This document shows, in pieces, positions 1 to 11,292 of a stretch of DNA of 64,000 bases (its first letter is position 1; every line of letters starts with the position of its first letter). The DNA is from Euryodendron excelsum. Its lineage: Eukaryota > Streptophyta > Magnoliopsida > Ericales > Pentaphylacaceae. The DNA lies in NCBI GenBank assembly GCA_033060915.1, contig CM065394.1, positions 30,718,001-30,782,000 on the forward strand, given 5' to 3'. The notes under the pieces were generated by a model. It made no database searches. It had not been told where the DNA came from and saw only the letters and a list, made by a program, of their open reading frames with translations. A program made the position numbers and the translations under genes.

Positions 1-180
1 ACTTTTCTTAAAATGAAACTTCCTTAATTCGAAACTTTCCTAAGTTGAAACTTTCCTAATTTCAAAACTTTCCTACGTTGAAACATTTCTAATGTGAAAA
101 TTTTCCTAAACCTAAAATTTTCCTAAGTTGAAATTTTCCTAAATCAACATCTTTCCTAATTCCAAGTTTCCTAATCTTCC
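1..180. repeat. degenerate ~16-bp minisatellite
   Basis: About ten imperfect tandem copies of a unit close to GAAACTTTCCTAAGTT, with drifting spacing of 15-17 bases. The array runs in from the window edge and fades into C/T-rich sequence after about 180. It appears to be part of the LTR-like stretch that follows. Confidence 0.6.
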
Positions 181-1195
181 AAGTTCAATATTCAAATCAA
201 TTCTTTTCTAAAATATTTCCAAGTCAAATCCAATCTTTCTTTTCTAAGTTCTTAAGTCTAGGTTTCCTAAAACCAAGTTTTTCAAAATCAAATCTTTTCA
301 AATTTTCCAATCAAAGTTCAATCTCTCAATCTTCCAATCCAATTTCCAATTCAATCTCTTTCTTCCAATCATATCTTCTATTTTCAATCAGACTCTTGTC
401 TGAATTACGACTGACATGATTCCTCCAAAAGGATACGTAGGCAACCCTTATGGGTGCAGTCACAACATTTTTCAAGTTTCTATTTCCACAAAATCTTTCA
501 AAATCTCCAATCTATTTTCAAACTTCTAATTTCAAATTTCTATTTTCAATTTTCAAAATTTTTTTTCCAAATTCAAACTTCTATCTCTTTCTTTTAAAAT
601 CAAATCAATTTCTTTTCAAAATCTATTTTCAAATCAAATCTTCCTCTTGCATTTGCATATCATACATTATGTCTTTTTAAACATCCTTTTTTAAAGTGAA
701 TAGGATTGGACAGTTTGTTAGTTGAAGACTCTCATAAGTGAATCTATGGTGAATAGACATGTAGGTACCGTAAGGGCGAGGTAGGGTGATGGCTTAGTGC
801 GTCTTCCCTACACGTAACCAACTTCCGAACCTAGATTGCTGTTTTCGAAAGACCAAAAGGAGTTATTTTTCTAAAAAGGGCTTACGTATTTTCTAAAGGT
901 TGCCAAACAACCTGTTTTCTTAAAAACTCTCTCTTGAGGAGATGTTTTCAAAATCGTTTTCAAAATCCCTAGGTGTAGTCTACGGATTATTCTTAGTTTT
1001 TAGGTGACCTAACTCACCTTAATTAAGTTAGGTAGTGACTCCAAACTTTTTTCAAAAACCCTTTATTCAAATCAATTTTCAATCCAAACTTAGTCACACT
1101 CATTCTTCTAAGAGGGTGAGTTCTAACGAGAGAGTATAGTGTTTTTCCCGCTTGTGTGTGTATTCCTCGAGTGCAAAAAATCTGAGCTCGACAGT
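1..1195 (+). mobile_element. Gypsy-type LTR-like fragment (tentative)
   Basis: Non-coding, C/T-rich sequence with phrases familiar from plant Ty3/gypsy LTRs, such as GGATACGTAGGCAACCC near 433 and a GGTAGTGACTCC-like motif near 1031. No PBS, PPT or coding domain is visible and the left end lies outside the window. The right border is set where the neighbouring copia reverse transcriptase frame is broken, near 1190-1215. Class assignment rests on resemblance only. Confidence 0.35.
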
Positions 1196-1199
1196 TGTT

Positions 1200-1860
1200 A
1201 TATGTTTCCATCTTCATATATAGGGCATGCTCATATGGACATTTCTCAAAACCATTCGCCTGGAAATAATCATCGATCCTTATATTCCAGGCACGTGGAG
1301 CTTGCTTCAATCCACAGAGTGCCTTTTTCAGCTTGTACACTTTATCTTCTTGGCCTTTCTTCACGAACCCAGGTGGCTGATCAATATATATCTCTTCTTC
1401 AAGAAAGCCATTCAGAAATGCTGATTTCACGTCTAGTTGGTAAATCTTCCATCTATTTTGTGCAGCTAGTGAAATCAACAATCTAATGGTCTTAAGTCGA
1501 GCAACTGGTGCAAAGACTTCACCATAGTCGATCCCTTCCTTCTGTTTGTAGCCTTTGGCAACAAGTGTCGCCTTGTATCTTTGGACTTCTCCTTAGGCAT
1601 TCCTTTTGGTCTTATAGACCCATTTCACACCAATGGTCTTTCGGCCTTTCGGGAGAGTAGTCAACTCTCAAGTTTTGTTCTTCTCAATAGATTGAATCTC
1701 CTCATCCATTGCTCTTCTCCATTTGTCTTCTTCGTTAGCTTCCTTAAAACTAACTGGATCACTGGTAAGCAGCAGACAGTACAAAGTGATATACTCTTCC
1801 ATCGATTCTGTATTTTCATACAAATCAGCTAGAGTGCGAGCTCCTCTGGGCCTCATGTTT
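1200..1860 (-). pseudogene. copia reverse transcriptase, 5' part only
   Basis: Residue blocks WRRAMDEEIQSIEKN near 1690 and [11 protein letters not shown] followed by [11 protein letters not shown] (within 1220-1480) are the start of a copia reverse transcriptase. Homology stops after about 1200, before the catalytic YVDD motif, so the polymerase active site is lost. Confidence 0.85.
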
Positions 1861-2005
1861 AAAAATTCACGCTCGATTGGTGATGGAGCCTCATTCCTTC
1901 GTGGTGAGTGAAAACCATGTGGAGGTGTCTGTTGATCTCTTGTGCAGGTTCTTCTTCCTCAAGTGTTAATTCTACATCTCCAGAGGCTTCAGTCTGGTCT
2001 TAATT

Positions 2006-3312
2006 CTAGGATTCATTTTCTTCAAAAATGACATCCCTACTGAAAATGACTTTCTTAGTGATAGGATTGTACAGACGATATCCCATTGTTCTATCGCCGT
2101 ATCCAACAAGGATACACTTCTCTCCTTTGTCATCCAACTTTGTCCTTCTTATCTCCGAAATCTTGATGTAAGCTATAGAGCCAAACACTCTGAGATGACT
2201 CACGCTAGGCTTGTGAGTACTCCAAGTTTCGTGTGGTGTCTTTGTAGCAAGACTCTTGGTAGGACACCTATTGAGTAGATAGACTGCACACAACACTGCT
2301 TCTGCCCAGAATCTTTTGGGCATATTTTTGTCCTTCAACACGCTTCTGGCCATGTTAAGATAGTGCGATTCTTCCTCTCAGCTACGCCATTCAGTTGAGG
2401 AGCATAAGCTGGTGTGAACTGATTTCAAATTCCTTGTTGTCTAAGGAATTTCTGAAAAACTTCTGTCGTATATTCTCCCCCTTGATCTGATCGGAGTGAC
2501 TTGATATGGTAGCCACTTTGCTTCTCCACAAGAGCTTTGAACTCTTTGAATCTGTCGAACGCCTCTAACTTCCTTTTCAGGAAGTAGACCCAAGTCTTCC
2601 TACTGTAGTCATCGGTGAAGGTGAGGAAGTATCGATTTTGTCCATTTGAAACTGGTTTCAATGGACCACAAATATTTGTGTGCACTAGCTGAAGCAGCGT
2701 GGTAAATCTCCAATCAACTTATTTTCCAAAGCTGGTTCTGTGTTGCTTGCTCAGAACATAGCTCTCACATATCTCATTCAAATGGTAAATGTTGGGTAAG
2801 TCGTACACCATCTTCTTGCTTCACAACTATTTCAAGTTTTCAAAATTTAGGTGTCCATATCTCAAATGACATAATCAGTCTTTGTTATTGATGATCACAC
2901 TCAGACACTTTGGCGTGTCGTGATGGATGGCGAGAGAGAATATCCGATTCTTCGCCATAGTGACTCAAATGACGAGCTTCCCTCGAGCGTCTGAGATCAG
3001 CATCTACTTATTTCTAAGGTTAATTTAATAACATTTCTCCACAAGCTATCCTAGGCTTAAGATGTTGGTCTTCATGTCTGACACATAGTAGCCATTGGAT
3101 ATGAAAGCGTGATATCCACCTTTCCGCTTAATCAGAACATCGCCTCTCCCTCGGACTAGAACTTTAGAGAGATCATCGAATGATATCTCTCCTTGAACTT
3201 TCTCATCAAGTTTAGTGAACAGGCTCTTTTTGCCAGTCATATGGTTGCTGGCTCCAGAGTCGAGGTACCAAACATCTTGGTCTTGGGTTGAGCTATGTGC
3301 CATCAGCATCAA
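2006..3312 (-). pseudogene. copia protease and integrase remnants
   Basis: The block at 3046-3312 contains WYLDSGASNHMTG, the aspartic protease region with its D-S-G site. The integrase core follows at 2425-2685 (HTNICGP, FTDDYSRKTWVYFL, SDQGGEY) and 2006-2353, which covers the C-terminal integrase region. Frame breaks lie between them. The order fits copia (PR-IN-RT). Confidence 0.8.
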
Positions 3313-3384
3313 CGATTCTCCGGCAACTGGTTCAGCTTCTGCAAGATTAGCCTCCTCGCTAACCTTCTCTGTCAGTGGTCTTGA

Positions 3385-4245
3385 CCAACACTCGTTACTA
3401 TAATGCCCAAACTTATGGCAGTTATAGCACTCGATGTTTCTCTTGTCAATTGTTTGACGGTTATTGTACCCGCCTCTTCTTCCACGTCCTCTTCCTCTTG
3501 GGACATTGTTCTGTTGTCCACGTCCAACTCTATTGGATGTTTGTCTGCCTCTACCTTCGCCTCTGGATTTAGAATATCCAGATCTGCGAGATCCTCGAAC
3601 ACCCCCTCGTCCTTGGTGTGACGTCCCGCCTTACTCGTATCTCCCATCGGTCAAAGATAGTTTTGACTGTAGCGAACCCACAAGCTCTTCTACCGACATG
3701 GTCTCCAGATATTTGGTTTCTTCTAGAGTAACGGCTATGTAGTCAAATTTTGGATCCAAAGATCACAAAATTTTCTCACATATTCTCATGTCTGTAAAAA
3801 TCTCTCCATTCCTTCTTAGTTGGTTCGCAACTACCATTATGCAAGTATAATACTCGACAATGGACTCAACAAACTTCATTTGTAGGAATTCGAATTCACC
3901 ACGTAGGGTTTGAAGGCGAATCCTCTTTACTTTGTCAACACCCTTGTATGTTCGGTGGAGAATCTCCCAGACTTCTTTGGATGTCTTAGCGACGGTGATG
4001 ATTTTAAACGTGGCCTCATCAAGGCCCTGGTAGATGATGGACTTGACTTTGCAGTCCTTCTTTCGGTCGGCGCGGAGGATTATTCTTTGAGCATCCGACA
4101 TGGATGCCTCGGCTCCTTTGGATTGGGCTTCCTCATACTCATCTTCCACGATGTCCATAACATCTTGAGTGCCTAGTAGAGCTTTCATTTGAATGCACCA
4201 GTTGTTGTAGTTCTCCTTTATGAGCTTCGGGATGAGCGCCTACGT
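3385..4245 (-). pseudogene. copia gag (UBN2-type) with CCHC zinc knuckle, degenerate
   Basis: The N-terminal phrase LIKENYNNWCIQMKALLG and the downstream helical region (about 3763-4188) are typical of copia UBN2-type gag, the nucleocapsid part of the element. After a frame break a zinc knuckle CYNCHKFGHYSNEC lies near 3390-3440. The reading frame is not continuous, so no functional gag is expected. Confidence 0.8.
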
Positions 4246-4448
4246 AGTCCAATTTACCATTTGATTTTGAATATCTCAAACAGTACTTTGGAGTTTGAAT
4301 TTGGAAGGTCGCTCGGAATTAGATGGAGAGACGGTCGGAGGATGGTCGGAGGATGGTCGGAGTGGCGGTCAGAGAAGAGGAAGAGAACCTTTGGAGTTTT
4401 GATATGAAAGATCCCACGAAGGGCAACTACAAAGCATACTTTCCATTA

Positions 4449-4460
4449 GCTCTAATACCA
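4449..4460 (-). other. retrotransposon primer binding site
   Basis: On the minus strand the sequence reads TGGTATTAGAGC, one base off the usual plant initiator-Met tRNA PBS TGGTATCAGAGC. It lies one base inside the LTR, which fixes the orientation and 5' end of the truncated copia element. Confidence 0.8.
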
Positions 4461-4461
4461 C

Positions 4462-4808
4462 TGTTGGGCGGAGGAGAAGGTTCAACCACTTGTGGTGATT
4501 GAATTATAAACACTCAAAGGTATAAAATATAACCAAGAATCACTCTTTTATTCAACATTAAATTTTAGAGAGAACTCTCCCTCTTTATTTCTCTCTCTAA
4601 CTCACTTCTCCTCATTCTTTTTGAATTGATGCAATGATACAAATAGCACTCTCTATTTATAGATACAAGCCAAAGTGTGAATAGAGAATGTGAAAGGAAC
4701 AAATTTCTTCTTTCATGTTAAGTACTCTTCAACAATGATAGATATTTTTTTACCATGATAATTTCTTCTAGACGGTCAAATTTATAATTTTATTTTTACT
4801 TTTCAACA
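4462..4808 (-). mobile_element. 5' LTR of the truncated copia element
   Basis: The 347-bp segment starts TGTTGG and ends CAACA on the plus strand, giving short inverted ends, and directly borders the PBS. The partner LTR is absent from the window, so its age cannot be judged from LTR divergence. Confidence 0.75.
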
Positions 4809-4929
4809 CAACTGCCATTGCGATGAATGCCCTCTATAGAACTAAATAGAACTAAATACAGTAATAACTCCAATATAACATCCAGCAATTAACCGTACAA
4901 GATATCCCGTAAGTAGATTGCACTTACTG

Positions 4930-5190
4930 CAGTGGTGATGGATGAAGTTTCGTCAAAAAATCTATAAATCTCTGATTGAGACCGAACCGCCGAACCAAAC
5001 CCCAGTAAATGACAAGAAACTGTGAAACCCAATTATTGACAGTGGTGATGGATGAAGTTTGGTCGGAAAATCTATGAAACCCGCCCGCACCAAACACCAG
5101 TAAATGACAAGAGACTGAAACCCAAGAAATAAGTTATTTGCAGTGGTGATAGATGAAGCGAATCTGTGAAACCCAGAGTTTCAATGATAG
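4930..5190 (+). repeat. degenerate ~105-bp tandem repeat, 2.5 copies
   Basis: Units start with CAGTGGTGATGGATGAAG at 4930, 5040 and (as GATAGATGAAG) 5141. They share phrases such as CAGTAAATGACAAGA and GTGAAACCCA. Spacing is 110 then 101 bases, and the third copy is short. No coding content. Confidence 0.7.
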
Positions 5191-5387
5191 TTTGTAAAGT
5201 CCCAAAAGTTTATGTATCTGAAGCAGTTACAAAGTTGTAGAGATTTGAGTTATCCATTAACTTATTTGTTTTTTCTAATTTGCTCTTGAAGATATTAAGT
5301 AGGATAGTTATTTAGAGAGTAATAAAATAAATTTTGAAAGATATTTTTGAGAATTGTAAATTTAGGTAGATAGTGTTCTCACTTGAT

Positions 5388-5515
5388 GTATTGGAATGGA
5401 TAATACATACATATACACATATACTGAGAGGAGAGAGAGAGTAATTTATATATTAGAATAGATAATACATATATATATATACACGCACATATACTGAGGA
5501 GAGAGAGGAATCGAT
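5388..5515 (+). repeat. two-copy tandem duplication with AT and GA tracts
   Basis: A block running from a TTGGAATGGATAATACATA-like start to a CATATACTGAG and GA-rich end is repeated about 63 bases later with changes in the TA tract. It is simple-sequence rich and non-coding. Confidence 0.55.
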
Positions 5516-6068
5516 TTACGGAAACGCCACAACTCTCTGATTTGGGTTTGTTTTAACGATGGAGACTAGCAATGGTTGGTTCTGATTTGGGTTTCTCTCT
5601 CTACAATTCAACATACTACTCTCTCTATACATATATCTATACATATGGGTAGGCGTGCGGAGTTGAAGAAGATTGGTAGAGTGGGTTGGGCACAGGAGTG
5701 TTCTATATGGCTCTTTGAATTTTGGGGATTCGTTTTTTTTTTTTGTTTTTGCTAACCGGAGATTTGTTTTTGTTTAGGGTGGTAATGTTTGAGAGAGAGA
5801 GATCTATGCCTGTGAGGTCAATGGTGCCAGTTGTTTTGTGAGATGACGATGAGGGTTAGAGTGGCAAGTGGAGTGGCTGGGAGGGAGGGATATGGTAGAG
5901 AAGAGGCAGCGGCGGTGGTGGTGGGTTTGTTGGTGATGGCAGTGGTGATTGTGGGTTGCCGGAGATGATGGGAGGGATGGTTTCGGACTGAGATGGGTTT
6001 GAAGAAGATCTAAAAAAGATTTTGGATTGTACGGTCATATGGATAGTAATGCTTGGTTACTAAGGTAC

Positions 6069-7316
6069 GAGTTTTTTCCCAAACTAACATTCTTTTAAAA
6101 AATAATTCTCTATCTAACACTCTCTTAAAAATAATTCCCAAACTAACATTTTGGCCTCATTCATAAAAGAAATATTTTATTAAAAAGTCATTATAGTTTA
6201 GTAAAATTGATTTGTTATCCCAATATATAGATACATATTTTCAAATTTGTTGCTTTCTCTCATAACTAAGCGCAAGCTCATTATTCTCAAATATGAGTGC
6301 CCATTACTTTAGAAATTGAAACTCGAAAAAGTTATAGTAACATACAACTCAATCTATAAAAAAAAAAAAAAAATTCTATCATGTAATTCTAAAATGCCCT
6401 TTTAATAACTAAGAAATCTATGAAAAAGCTTTTAGCTTTATAATAAAAGCAAGTTATTTTTCTTCCTCATGCTTTTCAACAATCAAATAGAATATTGATT
6501 CCAAATTTATCTTAACAAAACTCGCATTAAGATTAGTTTAGTGAACACATTGGCATACAAAAAGATTATTATTAAATTAACCAATTCAATTAAAACCCAA
6601 TACTACTCTTAGAGAGTAATTTAAATTTTATAATGTTATCGCCTCTAATTCATTCTGTTTGGTGAAACTCCAATTCAATTACATTTTTATAATTGGTTTC
6701 CCTCTCTCCTCTTAGTGGTATGCTATTATAGCATGCAATTGTATAATTGTTTTCATCTGTAATTTAATGCTACTAATAAACAATGGTTTCACCCATCAAA
6801 AATCGTATTGTATTTTATTAATTCTGACCCATCAATCTCTAAGTAGTTGAGCAAGAAGTGTTCTATTTGATATGAACTCTAATTATCAAGCTTATGGTCA
6901 TAGGTTCAAGGCCTGCTCTTATCCCTTATGCTTGAACTCAACCTTTTCATTTCTTATTCCCTTAGGTTGTAAACATATATACATTTTTCGTAATTCTAAA
7001 AAAAAAATCTACACTATTTAATCAAAAGCATGCTATTATACTAGTGTACTATTAAGAGGAGAGGTGAAAATAATATTATAAAATGTTATTTAGACCGATC
7101 AAAAGTGAGAGTTTTTCTAGCACAATTAGAAGTTGTAAATTTATATACATGTATTCATATATTAGGGCAAAATGTCAATTTTTGTCAATTATAATGGCTT
7201 GTTAATAAAATATTTCTTTTAAGAATGATGTCAGAATGTTAGTTTGAAAATTATTTTTAAGAGAGTGTTAGATAGGGAATTATTTTTAAAAATAATGTTA
7301 CTTTGGCAATAAACTC
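6069..7316. mobile_element. non-autonomous Mutator-like element (MULE), 1248 bp
   Basis: Long terminal inverted repeats (about 127 bp, 6069-6195 and 7190-7316) begin GAGTTTTTTCCCAAACTAAC on the left and GAGTTTATTGCCAAAGTAAC on the right arm read inward. Identical 9-bp duplications CTAAGGTAC flank the element at 6060-6068 and 7317-7325. A 9-bp duplication with long inverted ends is the hallmark of MULEs. The interior has no transposase-like reading frame, so it must have been moved by an enzyme supplied elsewhere. The arms differ by small changes and the target duplication is perfect. Confidence 0.88.
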
Positions 7317-7325
7317 CTAAGGTAC

Positions 7326-8040
7326 ACTGGAACATGTTAAATATAATTTTGTGTAAGGGTGACATAAGTAAATGCATAACTTATGTTAACTGTCACCTTT
7401 TCCTTGTTTTAAAACCACAATTGTAGTTAAAATTGTGCAAATGTCACATAAAATTTACAATATAAGATTCACATAAAACTGTCGATTTGACTCACAATTT
7501 TTTATGTAAAAACTATAAAAATAATGTGCAGTTGAAATTGTGATTTAAAAGCACGACAAGTTTGATAAATAAATTTAAAACAATCTAGCATCAAAATGAA
7601 AGTTAAGTTGGCTTTAATAACTAACTTTAGAATCTCCTCCTTCTCTCAATGTGTAACTGTTTGAAATCTCTTGAAATAATAATTGTGCGAATTAAATACT
7701 ATTAAAAATAAATTAAATATTACTTGTACTTTAATTAGACTATGCTTATGAACCCGTCCTTCCGAATTAATAATTATTATTTAAATCAAATATTCTGTGA
7801 CAGATGAGAAGTCCTGCAATTGAGTTCAAGATGAGCTACTACGCTCATCGCAACTTCACGTCAAACCTCAGCTGAAGAAAAAAACAAAAGTGTAGATAAG
7901 CTTTTTTTTTGTTTTTTTTTTTTTTGGTTGGAGTTGTGTTTGGTAAAAAACTCGGCAACAGCAGTGTTTTTACCGATTTACCCCTTTGGGAGGGAAGCCA
8001 TAACCCTTGAGTACTACCATCTGGGGGCCGCTGATATTCC
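7326..8040. other. intergenic, upstream of the mS45-like gene
   Basis: AT-rich sequence without a supported gene. A long T tract lies near 7900-7925. The last part is presumably promoter for the gene that begins near 8041. Confidence 0.5.
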
Positions 8041-8324
8041 GAAAATGAAGAGAGAGAGACAGCGCTGGCGTTCGTCGAGCGGAACAGAGATTAGTTGACT
8101 CGTGCGCGTTTTGGTTTTAGGGTTTTTCAATTCAAGTTTTTTTCTATGAAGTAGTGATTTAGGTTTTATGGTTTCGAGTCAGCAGCTATTCCCTCCCCCT
8201 CTTATCAGTTGTCTCTTTCATCTAATTGAACTGTTAAGAGTCTGACTGAACGGAACGGAGCTGCGTTGACTCAATCCGTTGAGTTGATTTTAGTCTTATC
8301 ACTTTCAAGCCGCTTCACTCTCAG
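8041..8324 (+). other. probable 5' UTR exon of the mS45-like gene
   Basis: A GA-rich leader (GAAGAGAGAGAGAC) and the phrase TTTTAGGGTTTTTC are typical of plant leaders. A good donor, CTCTCAG|GTATGA, ends the exon at 8324, and the matching acceptor TATTTTCAG ends at 9185, 28 bases before the ATG. The transcription start is a guess. Confidence 0.5.
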
Positions 8325-8894
8325 GTATGATTTCCCTCCCTTCCCTCGCTCTCTCTCTATACACTCTTTTAACATATATATGTTTGTATATGCATCTCCC
8401 TCGGATGTATATAAGCCTGGTTTGTTCTATGGGGGGTCTCAAATTGGAGTAGCTAATCTAAGCCTGGTTTGTTCTATGGGGCTTAGTTTGAGTTGATTTT
8501 CTCGAAGTTTTATAGACTGAAAACAAAAATTTTACTATGGGATTTGATTTGATTTCCTTTCTCCTAACAACCCAATGATCCTCAATCTTTCGGGTTTTCT
8601 GTGCACTTGGTTTATTCCTTGTTTGGGTGCTCAGAAGTCTATAGAAATTGAAATGGATAAGGAAGTCAAATATGCAGGGTCTACAACTTTCACACCCTTA
8701 ATTTTTTCTGCTAGGCTCGACAAATAGTGCTGATATCGGAAATTTTTGGTCCTTTATTGGAAGAAAACAACAAAGCAAAATAGGGGTTTCAGTATTTGTT
8801 TTATTTTTGTGTTTTCCTCTATTTTCTCGTCAACCAAATGGTACTTTATCCCAGATTTTATAGTTCTATCATGCACTATTTACTTACATATTTC

Positions 8895-8975
8895 CAGGAG
8901 AAAGTAGCAGGACAGGGCTCTGATGATGCAGTTTCAGAATTGCGTTATATTTGATATCTGCTAGACCAGGCTATA
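8895..8975 (+). repeat. decayed duplicate of the start-codon exon inside the 5' UTR intron
   Basis: The segment CCAGG..CTCTGATGATGCAG..TTATATTTGATATCTGCT parallels 9182-9252 (TTCAGGACATAG..CTCTGAAGATGCG..TTATATCCCAAATTTCTGCT), including an AG acceptor-like site. It looks like an old local duplication about 285 bp upstream of the real exon start; its frame is broken by stops. Confidence 0.45.
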
Positions 8976-9213
8976 CTGCATTATTTTATATCTACTCTGT
9001 GAATTATACGTTATTGGCTGAGCCAAACTAATCTCCTTGTTTTCTAGGTTTTTAACTGGAACCAAAACATCAGTATATGGCCTTCAGTTTTCATTGTTTT
9101 TTCCTTTATTCTCAGCAATCAAGACTTTGATTTTATGGTCTCGCTGTAAGCTCATAAATTTATTTTTCAGTTATACTATTTTCAGGACATAGTGGCAAAG
9201 TTGAACTCTGAAG

Positions 9214-11292
9214 ATGCGAATTCTACAGCGGGTTATATCCCAAATTTCTGCTACTTCAAGCACCAGCACATTGAGAAATGCATCAAACACATCGAATCTG
9301 AAGGTTTGTCATAGTTCCCGAATCTTTTCAACAAAGTCTGATGGGGGTGGAGACCAGGAGGGTGAATGGGGAAACAAAGTTGGAGGAACTAAACCTTCCG
9401 ATGATTTGGGTTGGGATGTTAGCTCATCATGGTCAACAGGGTTGACTAAAGAGCATTTTGATGGAGAAGTGATTGGTCATCAGATTACCCCTCCTGGTCC
9501 CAGAGACAATATTGTGCCTCAGTTTGCATCCACATATTCTAAAGAGATAGACCATTTGAAGCAACTGGAGGAAGAGAACCGCAAGGGCAAAGCATTTGTT
9601 GACGGATGGGGTGAGAGGATGCGAGAAATGATTGTGTTGTTGAAGCAGGTGAGAGAGCCTGGGGCAAGGGGCACATATCTGAAGGACTCGGAGAAGGCAG
9701 AAATGTACCGGCTTCACAAGGAGAACCCAGAAGTGTATACAGTTGAGAAGTTGGCTCGAGATTACAGGATTATGAGGCAGAGGGTGCATGCAATTTTGTG
9801 GCTAAAAGAGCTTGAGGAGGAAGAAGAGAAAAAACTTGGGCAACCTCTGGATGATTCTGTCGAGCTCTTGCTCGACACTTGCCCTGAGTAAGCTATCGAA
9901 CTGGAACACTATTTATTTTGCATAAAATTTTATTAGATTGTAATATAAGCTTGGCCAGTAAAGTCACCTTAAGGACGGTGGATCGATATTGGAGGTACTG
10001 TTGTTATTTCACTTGGAAAGTTGCTTCTCTCTTTTTACTATAATGTGTTTGGAAAGAGAGGACTACAAGAATCTTTGAATTTAAAGATTTGCTAACCTTG
10101 AAGTCCCCCATCTTTCACACGCCCTCCTGCTTTCTCCCTACTCTCTTCCTCTCCCTTTTATGCTTGTGATGATTTTTGTTGAATTCCTCGACTTTTGTCA
10201 TTTATCTTAAAGCTTGTGTGGCTACTGTTCTGTTTATTGTTCACATGTAGCGGGCTTTGCCCTTTACTGTGTCCTTGAAGATTGTAGTGATATTAAATCG
10301 ATATGAAGGGCTTGCCTGGATTTAAATATAAAATAAATACACAAATGTAAGCCTAATATCTGTTTTCTTTTAACTTATCTGAGTTTAATTAAGAAAGAGA
10401 ACTCACTTCTCTTGCTCAGATTGGTGGCTTGAGATTCCTATCGAGATTGACTGACAAGTGATGAGTGATAGAAAGAAAAAAAAGATTGTTTTCACCTTCT
10501 ACTTGCCTTACTTTCTCTCAAATATTAGCACTGAATATTAGGTATTGAGGGGTCACCACCTATTAGCTTGAGTGGCATCTCCGGTTGCCCAAACAGGGGA
10601 AGGCTTCAAGTCTTGCTTGTGTAATGGATGTCAGTGTCTTGCTGAAAAAGTTGGATTAACTTTGTAGAATTACTAATTTGAACTTTTGGGAAATCTTTCT
10701 TTAATGGATGTGCCTAATTCTTTACTCTGCACATCTTTATCCTAGGGGAAACTCCAGTTAATACAGTTTTCTCTGTGGTTTTTAACCCGTTTCTTCTTGC
10801 AGATTCTTCAATTCTCATGACACAGAATTCCATGTCGCATCTCTTCCCTACAAACCAGACTTCAAGGTAATGCCCGAGGGGTGGGATGGCACCACAAGGG
10901 ACCCAGATGAAGTCCATTATGATATATCAATGAAGGAAGATGAGATGTTATATCAGGAGTTTGTCCAAAGGATGAACTTCAACAAAATGAAGGTAAATTT
11001 TTTAATGTCATCCACCATCCTACTATTATGCTCCTGGAAAATTTTGATGATGTGGTTTTGTTTGCGCGTGCAGATGGAAGGGAAGGTGAAATGCCACAAG
11101 CATAGCCGGAGGCGTCCCGATGAAGGCTGGAGCATCATGGTGGAGAAACTAGGGCCACGGGGCAAGCGTGGAAATGGTGGTGGATGGAAGTTTATGAGCG
11201 TGCCAGATGGGTCCAGCAGACCTCTGAATGAAAGGGAGAAGATGTATGTTAAGAGAGAGACTCCCTGCCGGCGACGCAAGATTCTACTGTGA
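9214..11292 (+). CDS. mitochondrial Bot1/mS45-like protein (eukaryotic mitochondrial regulator family)
   Basis: Three coding exons, 9214-9887, 10803-10992 and 11074-11292, join with intact frame to give 360 residues. The N-terminus (MRILQRVISQ, then RIFSTKSDG at about 36-44) is basic, serine-rich and poor in acids, as in a mitochondrial presequence. Around residues 150-205 is a charged helical block (KAEMYRLHKENPEVYTVEKL, then YRIMRQRVHAILWLKELEEE). It resembles the YxxxxxxPxxxTVxxLAxxYxIxxxRVxAILxLKxLE pattern of fungal Bot1/mS45 proteins of the mitoribosomal small subunit. The C-terminus is basic (RRRKILL). A role in mitochondrial translation is inferred from this resemblance. A 5' UTR intron (8325-9185) precedes the start. 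The gene is convergent with MPC1. Confidence 0.8.

Larger units (their letters stand above)
1200..4461 (-). mobile_element. truncated Ty1/copia retrotransposon, internal region
   Basis: Minus-strand remnants follow copia order: gag, CCHC knuckle, protease, integrase, then reverse transcriptase. Several frame breaks separate the blocks, so the element is dead. Its 5' end is intact, with a PBS and one LTR at 4449-4808. The RT is cut near 1200, and RNase H and the 3' LTR are missing; the LTR-like DNA at 1-1195 replaces them. This suggests a nested insertion or deletion. Confidence 0.85.

Noticed and set aside
9433..9789. 118-codon minus-strand frame
   Set aside because: Antisense shadow of the mS45-like exon.
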